From Hofstenia miamia (taxonomy: Eukaryota; Xenacoelomorpha; Acoela), in assembly GCA_004352715.1 (NCBI GenBank), contig SCFE01000107.1, positions 563,656 through 627,655 on the forward strand: 64,000 nt of DNA, written 5' to 3'. A program made the translations under genes and the position numbers. Under the pieces are notes generated by a model, which worked only from the letters and a program-made list of their open reading frames with translations, was not told the DNA's origin and did no database searches. Of this stretch, positions 23,138-33,958 are shown one piece after another (position 1 is the stretch's first letter; every line of letters begins with the position of its first letter).

Positions 23138-26100
23138 NNNNNNNNNNNNNNNNNNNNNNNNNNNNNNNNNNNNNNNNNNNNNNNNNNNNNNNNNNNNNNN
23201 NNNNNNNNNNNNNNNNNNNNNNNNNNNNNNNNNNNNNNNNNNNNNNNNNNNNNNNNNNNNNNNNNNNNNNNNNNNNNNNNNNNNNNNNNNNNNNNNNNNN
23301 NNNNNNNNNNNNNNNNNNNNNNNNNNNNNNNNNNNNNNNNNNNNNNNNNNNNNNNNNNNNNNNNNNNNNNNNNNNNNNNNNNNNNNNNNNNNNNNNNNNN
23401 NNNNNNNNNNNNNNNNNNNNNNNNNNNNNNNNNNNNNNNNNNNNNNNNNNNNNNNNNNNNNNNNNNNNNNNNNNNNNNNNNNNNNNNNNNNNNNNNNNNN
23501 NNNNNNNNNNNNNNNNNNNNNNNNNNNNNNNNNNNNNNNNNNNNNNNNNNNNNNNNNNNNNNNNNNNNNNNNNNNNNNNNNNNNNNNNNNNNNNNNNNNN
23601 NNNNNNNNNNNNNNNNNNNNNNNNNNNNNNNNNNNNNNNNNNNNNNNNNNNNNNNTATATATATATATATACTTTTTGTGGAGGAATCAACTGTATATTA
23701 CATTCAAGTAATGATTAAATAAAATAAGACCCCTGACCGCAATAGTGCTCGTGCAACCAATAGAGAGATGTGTATATTGCGTGTAAACCAGAATTTCTTA
23801 TTCTAATATAGTGATGATGAACTGATTTTTACTTTATGAATAAACTGAAAAAGTCTGTCTGACCGAAATTTATTTACTTTTTCAGGCGTCAGGAAGCTTG
23901 TGCTATGAAAAATCACTAAATATATTCTACTTGCTTAACAACCATGTGTAATAGTTAATTATATATCTGGTTTAATAATCTCTTTGTAAGATATATTTTG
24001 CATGAAATACACTCAAAAATAGAAACTACTGTTCTAAAAATATGTGACGCATTTTTCGGGAATATTGATAACAACGTACTTTAAATGCTTTACACAATAT
24101 ACAAATAATTTGCAGGGTAGCTTTTTTTACCTTATAAATTACGTTTTCGATTAGAGTGTAACAATATTTTTGTATCAACATTTACGCAATAAATTCAATA
24201 AAACCAATTTCCGATAGGTATACTGGATATTGGGTCAATTTTATTTGAATTAGACGTGCCCTCGTCCTTATTATAGAGACAATTTTAGAGGTTTGGGGGA
24301 AAGATTATTTTGTGTACTACACGTTGAACTCTTTATATTTTTTTATTCAGTAATATTGATATTACCGCTTATTTATTTACCTGTAAAGAACATTATAGCA
24401 TTATAATTTACGAACTGCATTATTCCTAAAATACTATAGTAGTATTTTTGCAACTTTACCAACATTTGTAAGTTATATTATATTTATTGATGCAGTTATT
24501 ATACACCACCAGTTTTTGAAGTCGCATACGATTTTGACATCACTAAAATAAAAAAATTCACTCTAATTACATAAATGATTACCATTTTGTTTTTGAAATG
24601 TAATTATCGAATTCCAAAAAAATATTTTGTTTATTGCATTGAAAAATATTCGTTTTTCAATAAATCGATAATATAATGATGGTTTATCGAAAAGTATCGA
24701 AGCTTCATTTTGCTATTAATTGTGCTATTTATCCGAAATTGTGATTATTTTCGATTTAAATGTGGGTGTACCTTAAATTCTTTACTAGTATTTAACCCTA
24801 GAATGAAAGAGAGCTTACCTTGTTATTGTAAGTTTTCAATGAATTGAAAATGCAACTTTTGAGTTGGGCCAAGTCACTTCTTCTGCATGAAACACAAATG
24901 TAGTGTTCTTCGCTCTGTTTTTCATCCGATGGTTTTCTTCTTGTTTTTGCAACTTAAAAACATTATAAGTATTTCCCGTTGATTTATTTTACCTCTATCT
25001 CCTTTCCCCATAGAATTTCGTGATCTAATGCTATGGGTTCTATTTCTAACTGCTCGGTGTCTTACATTTTTGTCCACAGTCACTAAATTTAAATGTCTTC
25101 TGCTAGAAACTTAATTCAAAACTATATTTACTTTGGATTTTTTATTATTAGCTTAATGTCATCTCAATTATTAATGTGGCCTCACATCAGTTTTTCAAAT
25201 CGTAAAAATGCAGTTGGTTTGAAAATAGTTACCTGGTTGCCGTCTTTTGACCGCAGCGGGAGTAGCTGTGCCTCGTGGTATTTCTTCTCTCTTGAGTTCT
25301 ACTGCTCTTTTAGTTCTATCTCTGGCTGTTTCATGTATAATGGGTTCGCATGGTTTCTTGTATGCGTAACTATTTGCTATTGGATCATGTCTTGCTAATT
25401 GCCTAGTTTCTATACTCTGCTCTGTTGATGCTCGTTTTAATTGGTTTGGAATATAAGGTTGAACTTTCGGTTTATCTTTTGCAGGAGGTAGTACTTTCTT
25501 CTCTTCTGTATACGTCTAAATTTCGATTGTAAACACTTTGCTTATACGCATTATAATTCGTAGTCACTATATATTTATATATATATATATATATATCCCG
25601 CTGAATGTTTTTTAAAACCTTATCATCACCGCGTTTCCAAACATAAATTTTTGAAATTTTGCAGGGTAGTGTCTTTAATTTACCTACCCTCATGGTAAAT
25701 ATATTTAAGTTTGAGTCAATACTGCGGGAGCAATCGCCAAAAATAGGTTTCTTGGGGGACAAGTGCGATTCCCGCTAAATGCCTTAGAAATTTCGGTCCG
25801 TTTCCCGCCAAATGTAAGGTTTTTGCATTTTACATAGCAAAANNNNNNNNNNNNNNNNNNNNNNNNNNNNNNNNNNNNNNNNNNNNNNNNNNNNNNNNNN
25901 NNNNNNNNNNNNNNNNNNNNNNNNNNNNNNNNNNNNNNNNNNNNNNNNNNNNNNNNNNNNNNNNNNNNNNNNNNNNNNNNNNNNNNNNNNNNNNNNNNNN
26001 NNNNNNNNNNNNNNNNNNNNNNNNNNNNNNNNNNNNNNNNNNNNNNNNNNNNNNNNNNNNNNNNNNNNNNNNNNNNNNNNNNNNNNNNNNNNNNNNNNNN

Positions 26101-29100
26101 NNNNNNNNNNNNNNNNNNNNNNNNNNNNNNNNNNNNNNNNNNNNNNNNNNNNNNNNNNNNNNNNNNNNNNNNNNNNNNNNNNNNNNNNNNNNNNNNNNNN
26201 NNNNNNNNNNNNNNNNNNNNNNNNNNNNNNNNNNNNNNNNNNNNNNNNNNNNNNNNNNNNNNNNNNNNNNNNNNNNNNNNNNNNNNNNNNNNNNNNNNNN
26301 NNNNNNNNNNNNNNNNNNNNNNNNNNNNNNNNNNNNNNNNNNNNNNNNNNNNNNNNNNNNNNNNNNNNNNNNNNNNNNNNNNNNNNNNNNNNNNNNNNNN
26401 NNNNNNNNNNNNNNNNNNNNNNNNNNNNNNNNNNNNNNNNNNNNNNNNNNNNNNNNNNNNNNNNNNNNNNNNNNNNNNNNNNNNNNNNNNNNNNNNNNNN
26501 NNNNNNNNNNNNNNNNNNNNNNNNNNNNNNNNNNNNNNNNNNNNNNNNNNNNNNNNNNNNNNNNNNNNNNNNNNNNNNNNNNNNNNNNNNNNNNNNNNNN
26601 NNNNNNNNNNNNNNNNNNNNNNNNNNNNNNNNNNNNNNNNNNNNNNNNNNNNNNNNNNNNNNNNNNNNNNNNNNNNNNNNNNNNNNNNNNNNNNNNNNNN
26701 NNNNNNNNNNNNNNNNNNNNNNNNNNNNNNNNNNNNNNNNNNNNNNNNNNNNNNNNNNNNNNNNNNNNNNNNNNNNNNNNNNNNNNNNNNNNNNNNNNNN
26801 NNNNNNNNNNNNNNNNNNNNNNNNNNNNNNNNNNNNNNNNNNTATATATATATATATATATGGGTCATTTGTGACATTTGCTATATATGTAATGCCCTTT
26901 GTAGCACCGAAAGCGCTTTGAAACATATTCTATGAAGAAAGAATTGCAAAAAAATCTTCATTTTTTAAATTAACACAATATTTTGCTGGTGCAATGAGAT
27001 ATCCAAATGTCATTAAAAATAATTTCATTTTTCTTTAGAGGGTTTAAGTAGCCAAACAACAGCTAGAAAATGAGTCTACAATCATAGAAGAAAATCATTG
27101 TTTTTTTCAATTTTATCTATTTTAACAGACTGATTCCTTTAAATAATGGGTGATCTGGGTATAGTATGCCTAATTTTGAGCAATGATGCAAGTGAAATTA
27201 GTTTTGTGAAAAATTTATGTAAACAAATAATCAAAAAATTACATGATTATAGTGTATGTCTATCAAAAATTTTTATGTAGCTAAAGTAGTAATATAAAGT
27301 AGTAACTACTCACGTTTGCGATTAATTATTATCGAGTATGGGTGGGTACAGGTAAGCATTTTATTTTTTTCCAAAACAAATTATAAATAAATGTTTGAAA
27401 GAATTACCATGTAATTAACGTGAATGGTGTTAAAAATGTTATTCAAATTTGAAATTGCTCAAAAGCAGCAAAAAATGTATTCTTTCGGGTATGGGTGGGT
27501 ACAGGTAAAATTTTCCGAATACGGGTGGGTACTGGTAAGAAGAAATATTTTGATTGGTGGGTGCGGCATTAAAAAACCTCCACTAATCAAAAAAAATCTC
27601 ACTAATCAAAACTCAATTCAAACACTGTTGGATTCATTAATTAATGAGTATAGAGCAATCCGAAGTCGATTTTTTAGTGAATTGCCCATTTGTGGGTCCC
27701 TGTGGAATTTTGAAATGTGTGAATCATATACGGATATTTAGACCCCATTTGGTATTGTTCAAATAACTCCGCAGGTGTTATCCTTGCAGCTTATTGAAGT
27801 TTTTAAAGTGCTTAGTTCCCATCCAGCATAAATTTAGAGATTTTTGAAGTTAAAAAGCGCCGTTTAATTGAGGCTGATTTATTCAAAATTTAGATTCGAA
27901 GTTTGTGGGAAAACTTGATAGTGAATCCGCGAAATATACAATTTTTAACTTAAACGCAATAATAAAACAAATGAATGTTGTTTGGCCATAATCCAACATG
28001 AATGCAACAGCATAATTAAGTTCGATCAGTTTGGTTTGTTACAAAAGACCCATATATGTGAAGGTGTTACAAAGTGCCCAATTGGAAAAAATATTCTCTC
28101 CAAAATAATAATTTTGACAAGTAGCTCTAACCATATTAAATATTGTATTTAAGTATATATATAAGAAAAAATCTTAAAAGGCATAAATTGTCCTATGCGG
28201 GCAAGGGCCCTTTGTCACAAGGGAAAATGAAGATTTCGGGCCCTTTGTATTTGTATATATATACTGTCAGTTTCTGATTTTTAAATTTGATGTATGCTTT
28301 AACTATTGGGATATATTACCCATAGATGACATTCAACATTGTCGACATTTTATAATTCAGTTATTTAGACAGTTTTCTTATAGCATGATGCATACCTTAG
28401 CTTCCGTAGGGATAGGTTTTTGGTCATTAACTGTACTTAGTACGATTGGAGTTGCTCTTGCTCCTAGAGGTGCTGATATTGTCCTTTTAATATTAGTACC
28501 GCCGTCAACCAGTTTTAACAATGATTGCACACTCTCTGCATCCAGCGAAAATTCAATTTCTTTACCGCTGCTGTTAGTTATTCGATATCGTCTTGCGGAA
28601 GAATTACTATCTGTTTGTGGGGGATTTTGATTTATTGAAGAAGAATCTTTCAAATTTTCATCTATAAAAATATTTAGGTGGTTATATTATACACATGCGG
28701 TAACACGAATTTTGATTTCCATTCTTTGTTCTATTAATAAATCCGATGTTATTTGTCCACATCTCGTCAGGGTGGATATGTTTAAAATAACTTGTAACAA
28801 ATATTTTAAAACTGGTTTAAAAAACGTTTATGGTCTACGATTCAACCGTTCAACTGAAATCTTGAAACAAACAGTTTTTGACTTTCATATTAATCCGGAG
28901 TCCAATAATACTACGAAAATAGCTAAAAATACATTTTTGGCTTTTTCAAAAAATTCAAAATCTAATTTATATAAACCAACTATAATTGAGACTTAACTTT
29001 AACTATAACTGCATAAATGTTTTGATTAAATATTCTAGTGGATTTCACAGTAACTATTGATCCTAATGCCAATGGCCTGACTATCATAATAAACAGTGTG

Positions 29101-30410
29101 TTCGGAAATGCAAATTGCAATGCATTTTCATTACACAACGAAATAAATAAGTGAATTTCAAAAGTCAATAATCAACTTACTTTTCTTCGGTATTTAAAAC
29201 GTATGGAATATATTAGAACTACGCTTTAAAAAAATTAGACGCATTTGCAAAATCTGCATCAATGATTGTTGGTATAAACATTTGTGGCCCTCGTTGCTTA
29301 TAAAAAAGCAGATATATAAACAATTTGAGCTTGAGGTCAATAAAAATAATGCAGTACACATTAGAGAAATAAAAATCAATAATGCATTTATCATTTTTGA
29401 TAATAATCATACAATATTAATAATTTGTCCGGATGTCCATAAATTTTTTACTTTATTATGTGGAATTAGTAAAATATTTCTTATTGAAATTATACAATCT
29501 TTTTAAAATGTCAAAAAAGATTATATCAACAAAATGTATACAAATACCAATGTGAAAATCCAATTATTCTTACATCGGAGAAATCAAGAGAATTTTTGAA
29601 ACCAGAATCAATAAGCACCTAAGAGGTCATTTACTTGATGAAATATCTTAATAACCACTAAGCAATCATAGATGATTTCGAAATATTACTTAGAACTAAG
29701 AACGCTAAATTTGCTGAAGTCCGGTTTATAAAATACGCCAATAAGAAAAAGCTAATGAACAAAGTTATGACAATTTATTGAATGTATTGAATTGTATGTG
29801 TATTTTAACAATAATTTAATGTAGCAAGTGTAAAATTTTATTGCCGCTTATTTGTAATGGGAATGATTGATAAATCGAAACCGGTTGCTAGTAATAAATT
29901 GAGCATACTAGTTTCTACTTATATATAATTATTTCCTAAACTATGCCTCGAAAAATTTACGATTTTCTTCGTGTGAAATGTTTTTAAAATTGATTCATTT
30001 TTACAAATCATTTCCACATTTTATGTGTGTCCTTGAAATGTGTTTCTGAATCATGTTGGGTTTTTGTTGCATTGATTTATTATTTAGATACGTCGTATTA
30101 ACTAAACTAACTACTAACTTTTCTGATTTTTCGGTTCAATTAGAAAACTTCCAGGTCCATGCTTATTGATTGAACTTTTTATAGGCCCCGAAGGATTTAT
30201 ATTCCCGGTTTTAAACGCAGCTGTGGTCTCCACCTGAGAGAACTTCTCCCGCATCTGCTGCACTCGACTGAGGGTTTTGACATCTTTAAGACTGAATTCC
30301 TCTTTCGACACTCGGCTGTTCCTTCGTGATTGTATTCTCTCTTCTATCGACTGCTCTATGTGATGTTCGTCCATACGTTCTTCCTGATTGCTAGATATTT
30401 GTGTCAACAT
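22486..30410 (-). CDS. Uncharacterised five-exon gene, about 409 residues
   Basis: Exons on the minus strand: 30410-30119, 28661-28396, 25515-25233, 24952-24819 and 22740-22486 (stop). Splice sites are AAAA|GTTAGT, TATAG|AT, TAAG|GTATG, TTTAG|ACG, CCAG|GTAACT, TTTAAG|TTG, CAAG|GTAAG and TTTAG|GGG. Every junction is in phase (1, 0, 1, 0), and the total, 1230 nt, is exactly 410 codons. The start is the first Met after an in-frame stop. The protein is hydrophilic: an acidic and basic N-terminus (EERIQSRRNSRVSKEEFSL), a Ser-rich middle (RYRITNSSGKEIEFSLD), a Lys/Arg-rich third exon (YIPNQLKRASTEQSIETRQ), and a Cys-containing fourth exon (YICVSCRRSDLAQLKSC, Cys 300, 303 and 314). The last exon is more hydrophobic (GELEGPVWIQGLPINIKVLA). 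No signal peptide or membrane helix is seen. I do not recognise a family. Extra exons could lie in the gaps. It is divergent from cfap300, with starts 0.9 kb apart. Confidence 0.7.
23036..23102 (-). repeat. Interspersed repeat with TTTGGCGGGAAAC core, copy A
   Basis: It carries TTTTTGCTATGGAAAATGCA followed by the core TTTGGCGGGAAAC, and is the inverted counterpart of 25772-25842. It abuts a (TA)n tract and the gap at 23138. Confidence 0.7.
23107..23136. repeat. (TA)n tract at the edge of a gap
   Basis: A pure TA run leads into the N block at 23138; the far side of the gap (23656-23670) is also TA. Confidence 0.85.
23138..23655. other. Assembly gap (518 N)
   Basis: The gap lies within the last intron of the minus-strand gene and has (TA)n on both sides, so the assembly probably failed in a microsatellite. 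Confidence 0.9.
25772..25842 (+). repeat. Interspersed repeat with GTTTCCCGCCAAA core, copy B
   Basis: It is the reverse complement of 23036-23102 with a few differences and runs into the 1000-N gap. The neighbouring bases (25725-25775) hold further GCGGGA and TCCCGC motifs, so the full repeat is longer than the matched part. Confidence 0.7.
25843..26842. other. Assembly gap (1000 N)
   Basis: A round-number gap in the intron between exons 2 and 3 of the minus-strand gene, followed by a (TA)n tract (26843-26861). Its true length is unknown and it could hide an exon. Confidence 0.9.
27330..27545 (+). repeat. Three copies of a GGGTGGGTACAGGTAA motif
   Basis: ATGGGTGGGTACAGGTAA occurs near 27338 and 27488, and a variant ACGGGTGGGTACTGGTAA near 27520, all in the same orientation. 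Such G-rich short repeats are common at the ends of hAT-type elements; here they are isolated within an intron. Confidence 0.55.
29515..29905 (+). pseudogene. Penelope-like element relic (GIY-YIG end)
   Basis: Across frameshifts, the stretch reads NVYKYQCEN, then SYIGEIKRIFETRINKHLRG and HLLDEIS. This is the pattern of the GIY-YIG endonuclease at the C-terminus of Penelope-like retroelements (YIG, then R at +5 to +12, then KHLRGH). The 3' part ends at about 29876 with TCGAAACCGGTTGCTAGTA, a typical terminal sequence of such elements. The reverse transcriptase is absent. It lies in the first intron of the minus-strand gene, on the other strand. Confidence 0.6.
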
Positions 30411-30792
30411 CTTGTGTTGATTTTTCGCTCATTTGTGTAATGTTTATTCATTTTGAGCAAAATTTACTTATACCGCATCAATTTTGTTTTCGGATACAAA
30501 CTAATCCACAGCGCAATTCATTTTGTGCGTAGCAAATTTCGCTCAATACATTATTATCACAATCTTGGAATTTAACATGGTTTGTTAGGTATATTTGAGC
30601 ACTGCTCTTTTCTTTGAAGCCGAATTTGTGCGATTTTTCAAACCAGACTACAATATTTTGAGCTAAATGGACTCATGTGCATGTTTGTCTTGTATCTCTT
30701 TTCTATAAATTTTATCAAGTCAATTTAGTTTTTATAAAGTGCTTTAAATTCTCTTCACATTAGTCATAAATATATATATATATATATATATT

Positions 30793-31258
30793 GTGACCTC
30801 GCCTATTCGCGATTCGCGGCCCCGCATATTCGCGGGTTAAGAAAAGTTCCAATATGTGCAAATCTATTACGAGATAACCAAATGTGCTTTTCAAGTTATT
30901 CAATTGCATCATTTAAAACTTTGTTAGTGAAGCGTCTTTTCCTCAAAATTAAGTTCTGCAAAACTCCGGAAGTTAAGATCGAGATAAAATTGAAGTAAAA
31001 AAATAAAATGTGTTTACATTATCATTACAGAGAAATAAATAACCGTATGTATTATTGTAAAATATATAACCGTATGCAATACTGTTAGATTTTTACTGTA
31101 TTAATGAGCAGAAGTATCTTTAGAGTGTTTGGGAAACATTTGGTAATGTATATAATATCATACATATACGCTTTAAAACTGCATCCAATATTTGCTGGTT
31201 TTTCGCTATCCGCGGAGGGGTAAGGAACGTAACCCCCGTGAATAATGAGGTACTGTTG
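30793..31258. mobile_element. Tigger/pogo-like MITE
   Basis: The left end reads GTGACCTCGCCTATTCGCGA and the right end, on the other strand, reads CAGTACCTCATTATTCACGG followed by GGGTTACGTTCCTTACCCC. The 'CAGTnCCTCnnTATTCnCGGG ... TACGTTCC' pattern is the terminal repeat of Tigger/pogo elements of the Tc1/mariner superfamily. Both ends are flanked by (TA)n, in keeping with TA target sites. The interior (about 460 bp) has no coding capacity. Confidence 0.7.
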
Positions 31259-31282
31259 TATATATATATATATATATATATA
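31257..31282. repeat. (TA)n tract just upstream of cfap300
   Basis: A TA run of about 13 units lies between the right end of the MITE and the cfap300 start codon at 31296. Confidence 0.85.
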
Positions 31283-31295
31283 TTTCATTTGCACT

Positions 31296-32389
31296 ATGGG
31301 AATCAGGGGTGGGGTTGTAGAGTTGACGGATTTTCCAAAAACCCCATAATTTTTCGAAACGACTGATAACAAAACGCTTCTTGGTAAATGGGGATTAAAA
31401 GACACTCTAGCATTACAAACATTCTCGTATGATCAATATTTCCAGTCATACGAGGCTCGCCAGTTTCTTAATGACTTGTTCTGTGAACCCTCCAATATTC
31501 CACATTTGAATACATTTGAGCATTCTACGGGCAGACGTCGTGAAGGTAAGAGTTTTTATTCAAAATAATTGTGTTCTGCGTAATATTGTATTCATTCAAG
31601 ATTTGGCTGTAATAGTAATGTTCGTATGTAATATACGACATAAATGAAATAATATAAAATGAATTCATAACGACGCTGTGTTATGGTATACATAAACTGT
31701 ATTTTTGTCCTCTTTGCTAATTGGGAAATTGGAGAGCTTTTCTCATTCTCGTACTGGTATTTGTTGTATTGTTTTGTTACGAATTAAATAACTAGTTTGT
31801 TGAAGATTTAAACATTATAATAACAATTATGTAGTATAATAAATTGTAAAATTTAGTGGACATTTATATACATATATAACGTTTTTTTATTGAATACAAT
31901 TCTCTCAGATTTAAACATGTTTCAATATCGTCTATTACTTAGTTCTTTGAATAATTTCATAGCAATTTGTGCCTTATCTCTACGTGAATTTAGTATTATG
32001 AACGAAGTCTTTTAGCATAGGAAAACTTAGTCTAAAAATTTTAGCTTCGATAGAATTTGTTGTGCTTATCAAGATATTTATGAACTTTAATATTTCTTCT
32101 TTATGGAGTTTTTGGCTGTTGATGCTAGTAATAAATTTTAAGTTTTGAACGTTGTTTATGTCGTTTTTTTCTATTGTTCGTTAATCTCTTGGTGAATGAA
32201 TTCAGTTTTGATTTAAATGTATGGTGAGATTCGTTCTAGTTGATCGTAAGATCAAGTTGGCCTAATCTATGATGTTTCTTATGCTATTATATATTTTTTA
32301 TTATATATATTATACTTTCATTGTCTAACGCATTATACTGTTTTTCAAATTATATTTTTTTCCAGTGAATTACAATATACAAGCAGTAT

Positions 32390-32458
<69 letters not shown>

Positions 32459-33926
32459 ATGATTGAACTATAAAATGATGTTACTATACGAAATATTTTT
32501 GTAGCAACATTTTAAGAGAAAAATATTCATATAAATTAGATTCAATTTGTATAAATGTTTTTTTAGAATATAATTTTTTTCATATATAAAATGCCAAAAA
32601 TATTGTGTATTGTTACTACTGTTACATTTTAAAAGGAATTGCGCCTAGACAAAAATCAAGCTGAGAGTCGCTTTGTCTAAAAATTGTAACAAGGCGATTC
32701 TCATTTATTTATATATATATATATATATAATATGTAATTTATACAGAATTTATATTCGTCATTTATAATCATTTTCATATATATACGCCGTTTGTAACAA
32801 TATTCGTCGTTTGTAACCAAATTTTTTTTTATATTAATGATGTTGCAAATTTAACAGTTTCTTAATCATATGCATTACACTAGTGCCTATTCCATTTATT
32901 AGAGCCAATGCCTTCCATAGTTGATTAATTTCTTGGCTACAGCAAACTCGAAAGTCTTGAACTTCAATAACCATATAATATTGTTAAGTACATAGTAATC
33001 AAAGGTATTATACCATATCCTATAAATCTTTAAAGAAATTTAGTAGATGTAGTTTTTAATTTGGAAGCTAATGAACTAGGTTCGAAGTCGATCCAAGCAT
33101 TATTCACTGAGATATTAACGATTATTCCCCAAAATATAGAGTCAAGAACAGTAGTGGGTTGTTAAATGAAATTTCAAAAAAAACAAAGTAGTCCATAGCC
33201 TATGCATCTTTAAAGGACTTTAGTAGATGTAGTTTTTAATTTGGGAGCTAATGAACTAGGTGCGAAGTTGATCCAAGCATTTTTGCTGAGAAATTACAAA
33301 CGACGAATATTTGTGAAAACCAGCAAAAAAAATTTTTTTTCATTATAAATTTTTAGACCCATTAATCAAGTAGGATATATTGTTGAGAGGGTACTTAAAT
33401 ACACTAACTGAAAAAATTCGAAAATTTTGCATTCTCCTCAATTTTAAACCCCAAAAAGGCGATTCGTCGTTTGTAACAGTCATTTTTTCCAGAATTCGTC
33501 GTTTGTAATGAAGTTTCACCATTAGTATGGTACAAACGACGAATATATATGTATATATATATATATATATTTGAAATATCAAACGCAGTTAAAAATTTAG
33601 ACCGGTTTCGATTGCTAAGAATCATCGTCAGTAACAAATGCGGTAAATAAATATTTTACAATCAACTACACTAAAGAAAGGAATACATAAATATATTGCA
33701 TGCACTATAAATCTAAAATTATTGATGTTTTTGTTTGTTTGTTAAGTAATTGTTCTTTGTAGTTTTAATAAAAATTTGTTCACCGATTTTATGATGTTGT
33801 GATCTAGTAAAATTTTAAAATTTTCTTCTTTAATTTGATGTTGATGTAAATAAATTTCGGAATTTAAATGTCCTCTAATATGTTCTTTCATCCTTGTTTT
33901 CAAATGTCTCTTAGTTTCAATAATTT

Positions 33927-33958
<32 letters not shown>

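Larger units (their letters stand above)
30411..31295. promoter_or_regulatory. Shared upstream region of two divergent genes
   Basis: This 0.9-kb stretch separates the first ATG of the minus-strand gene (30410) from the first ATG of cfap300 (31296). It should hold both promoters and 5' UTRs. More than half is a Tigger/pogo-like MITE, and a (TA)n tract ends 13 bp before the cfap300 ATG. I see no clear TATA box or named factor site. Confidence 0.4.

Noticed and set aside
23049-23722. Long open frames running through the N gaps (also 22021-22281 and 25705-26926)
   Set aside because: They are open only because N codons cannot be read as stops; the real residues are TA-repeat IYIY runs.
31347-31349. 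TAA in cfap300 as evidence for a variant genetic code
   Set aside because: The other gene models here end at ordinary TGA or TAA codons where family proteins end, and no other internal TAA is needed to read CLIP-170 or the five-exon gene.
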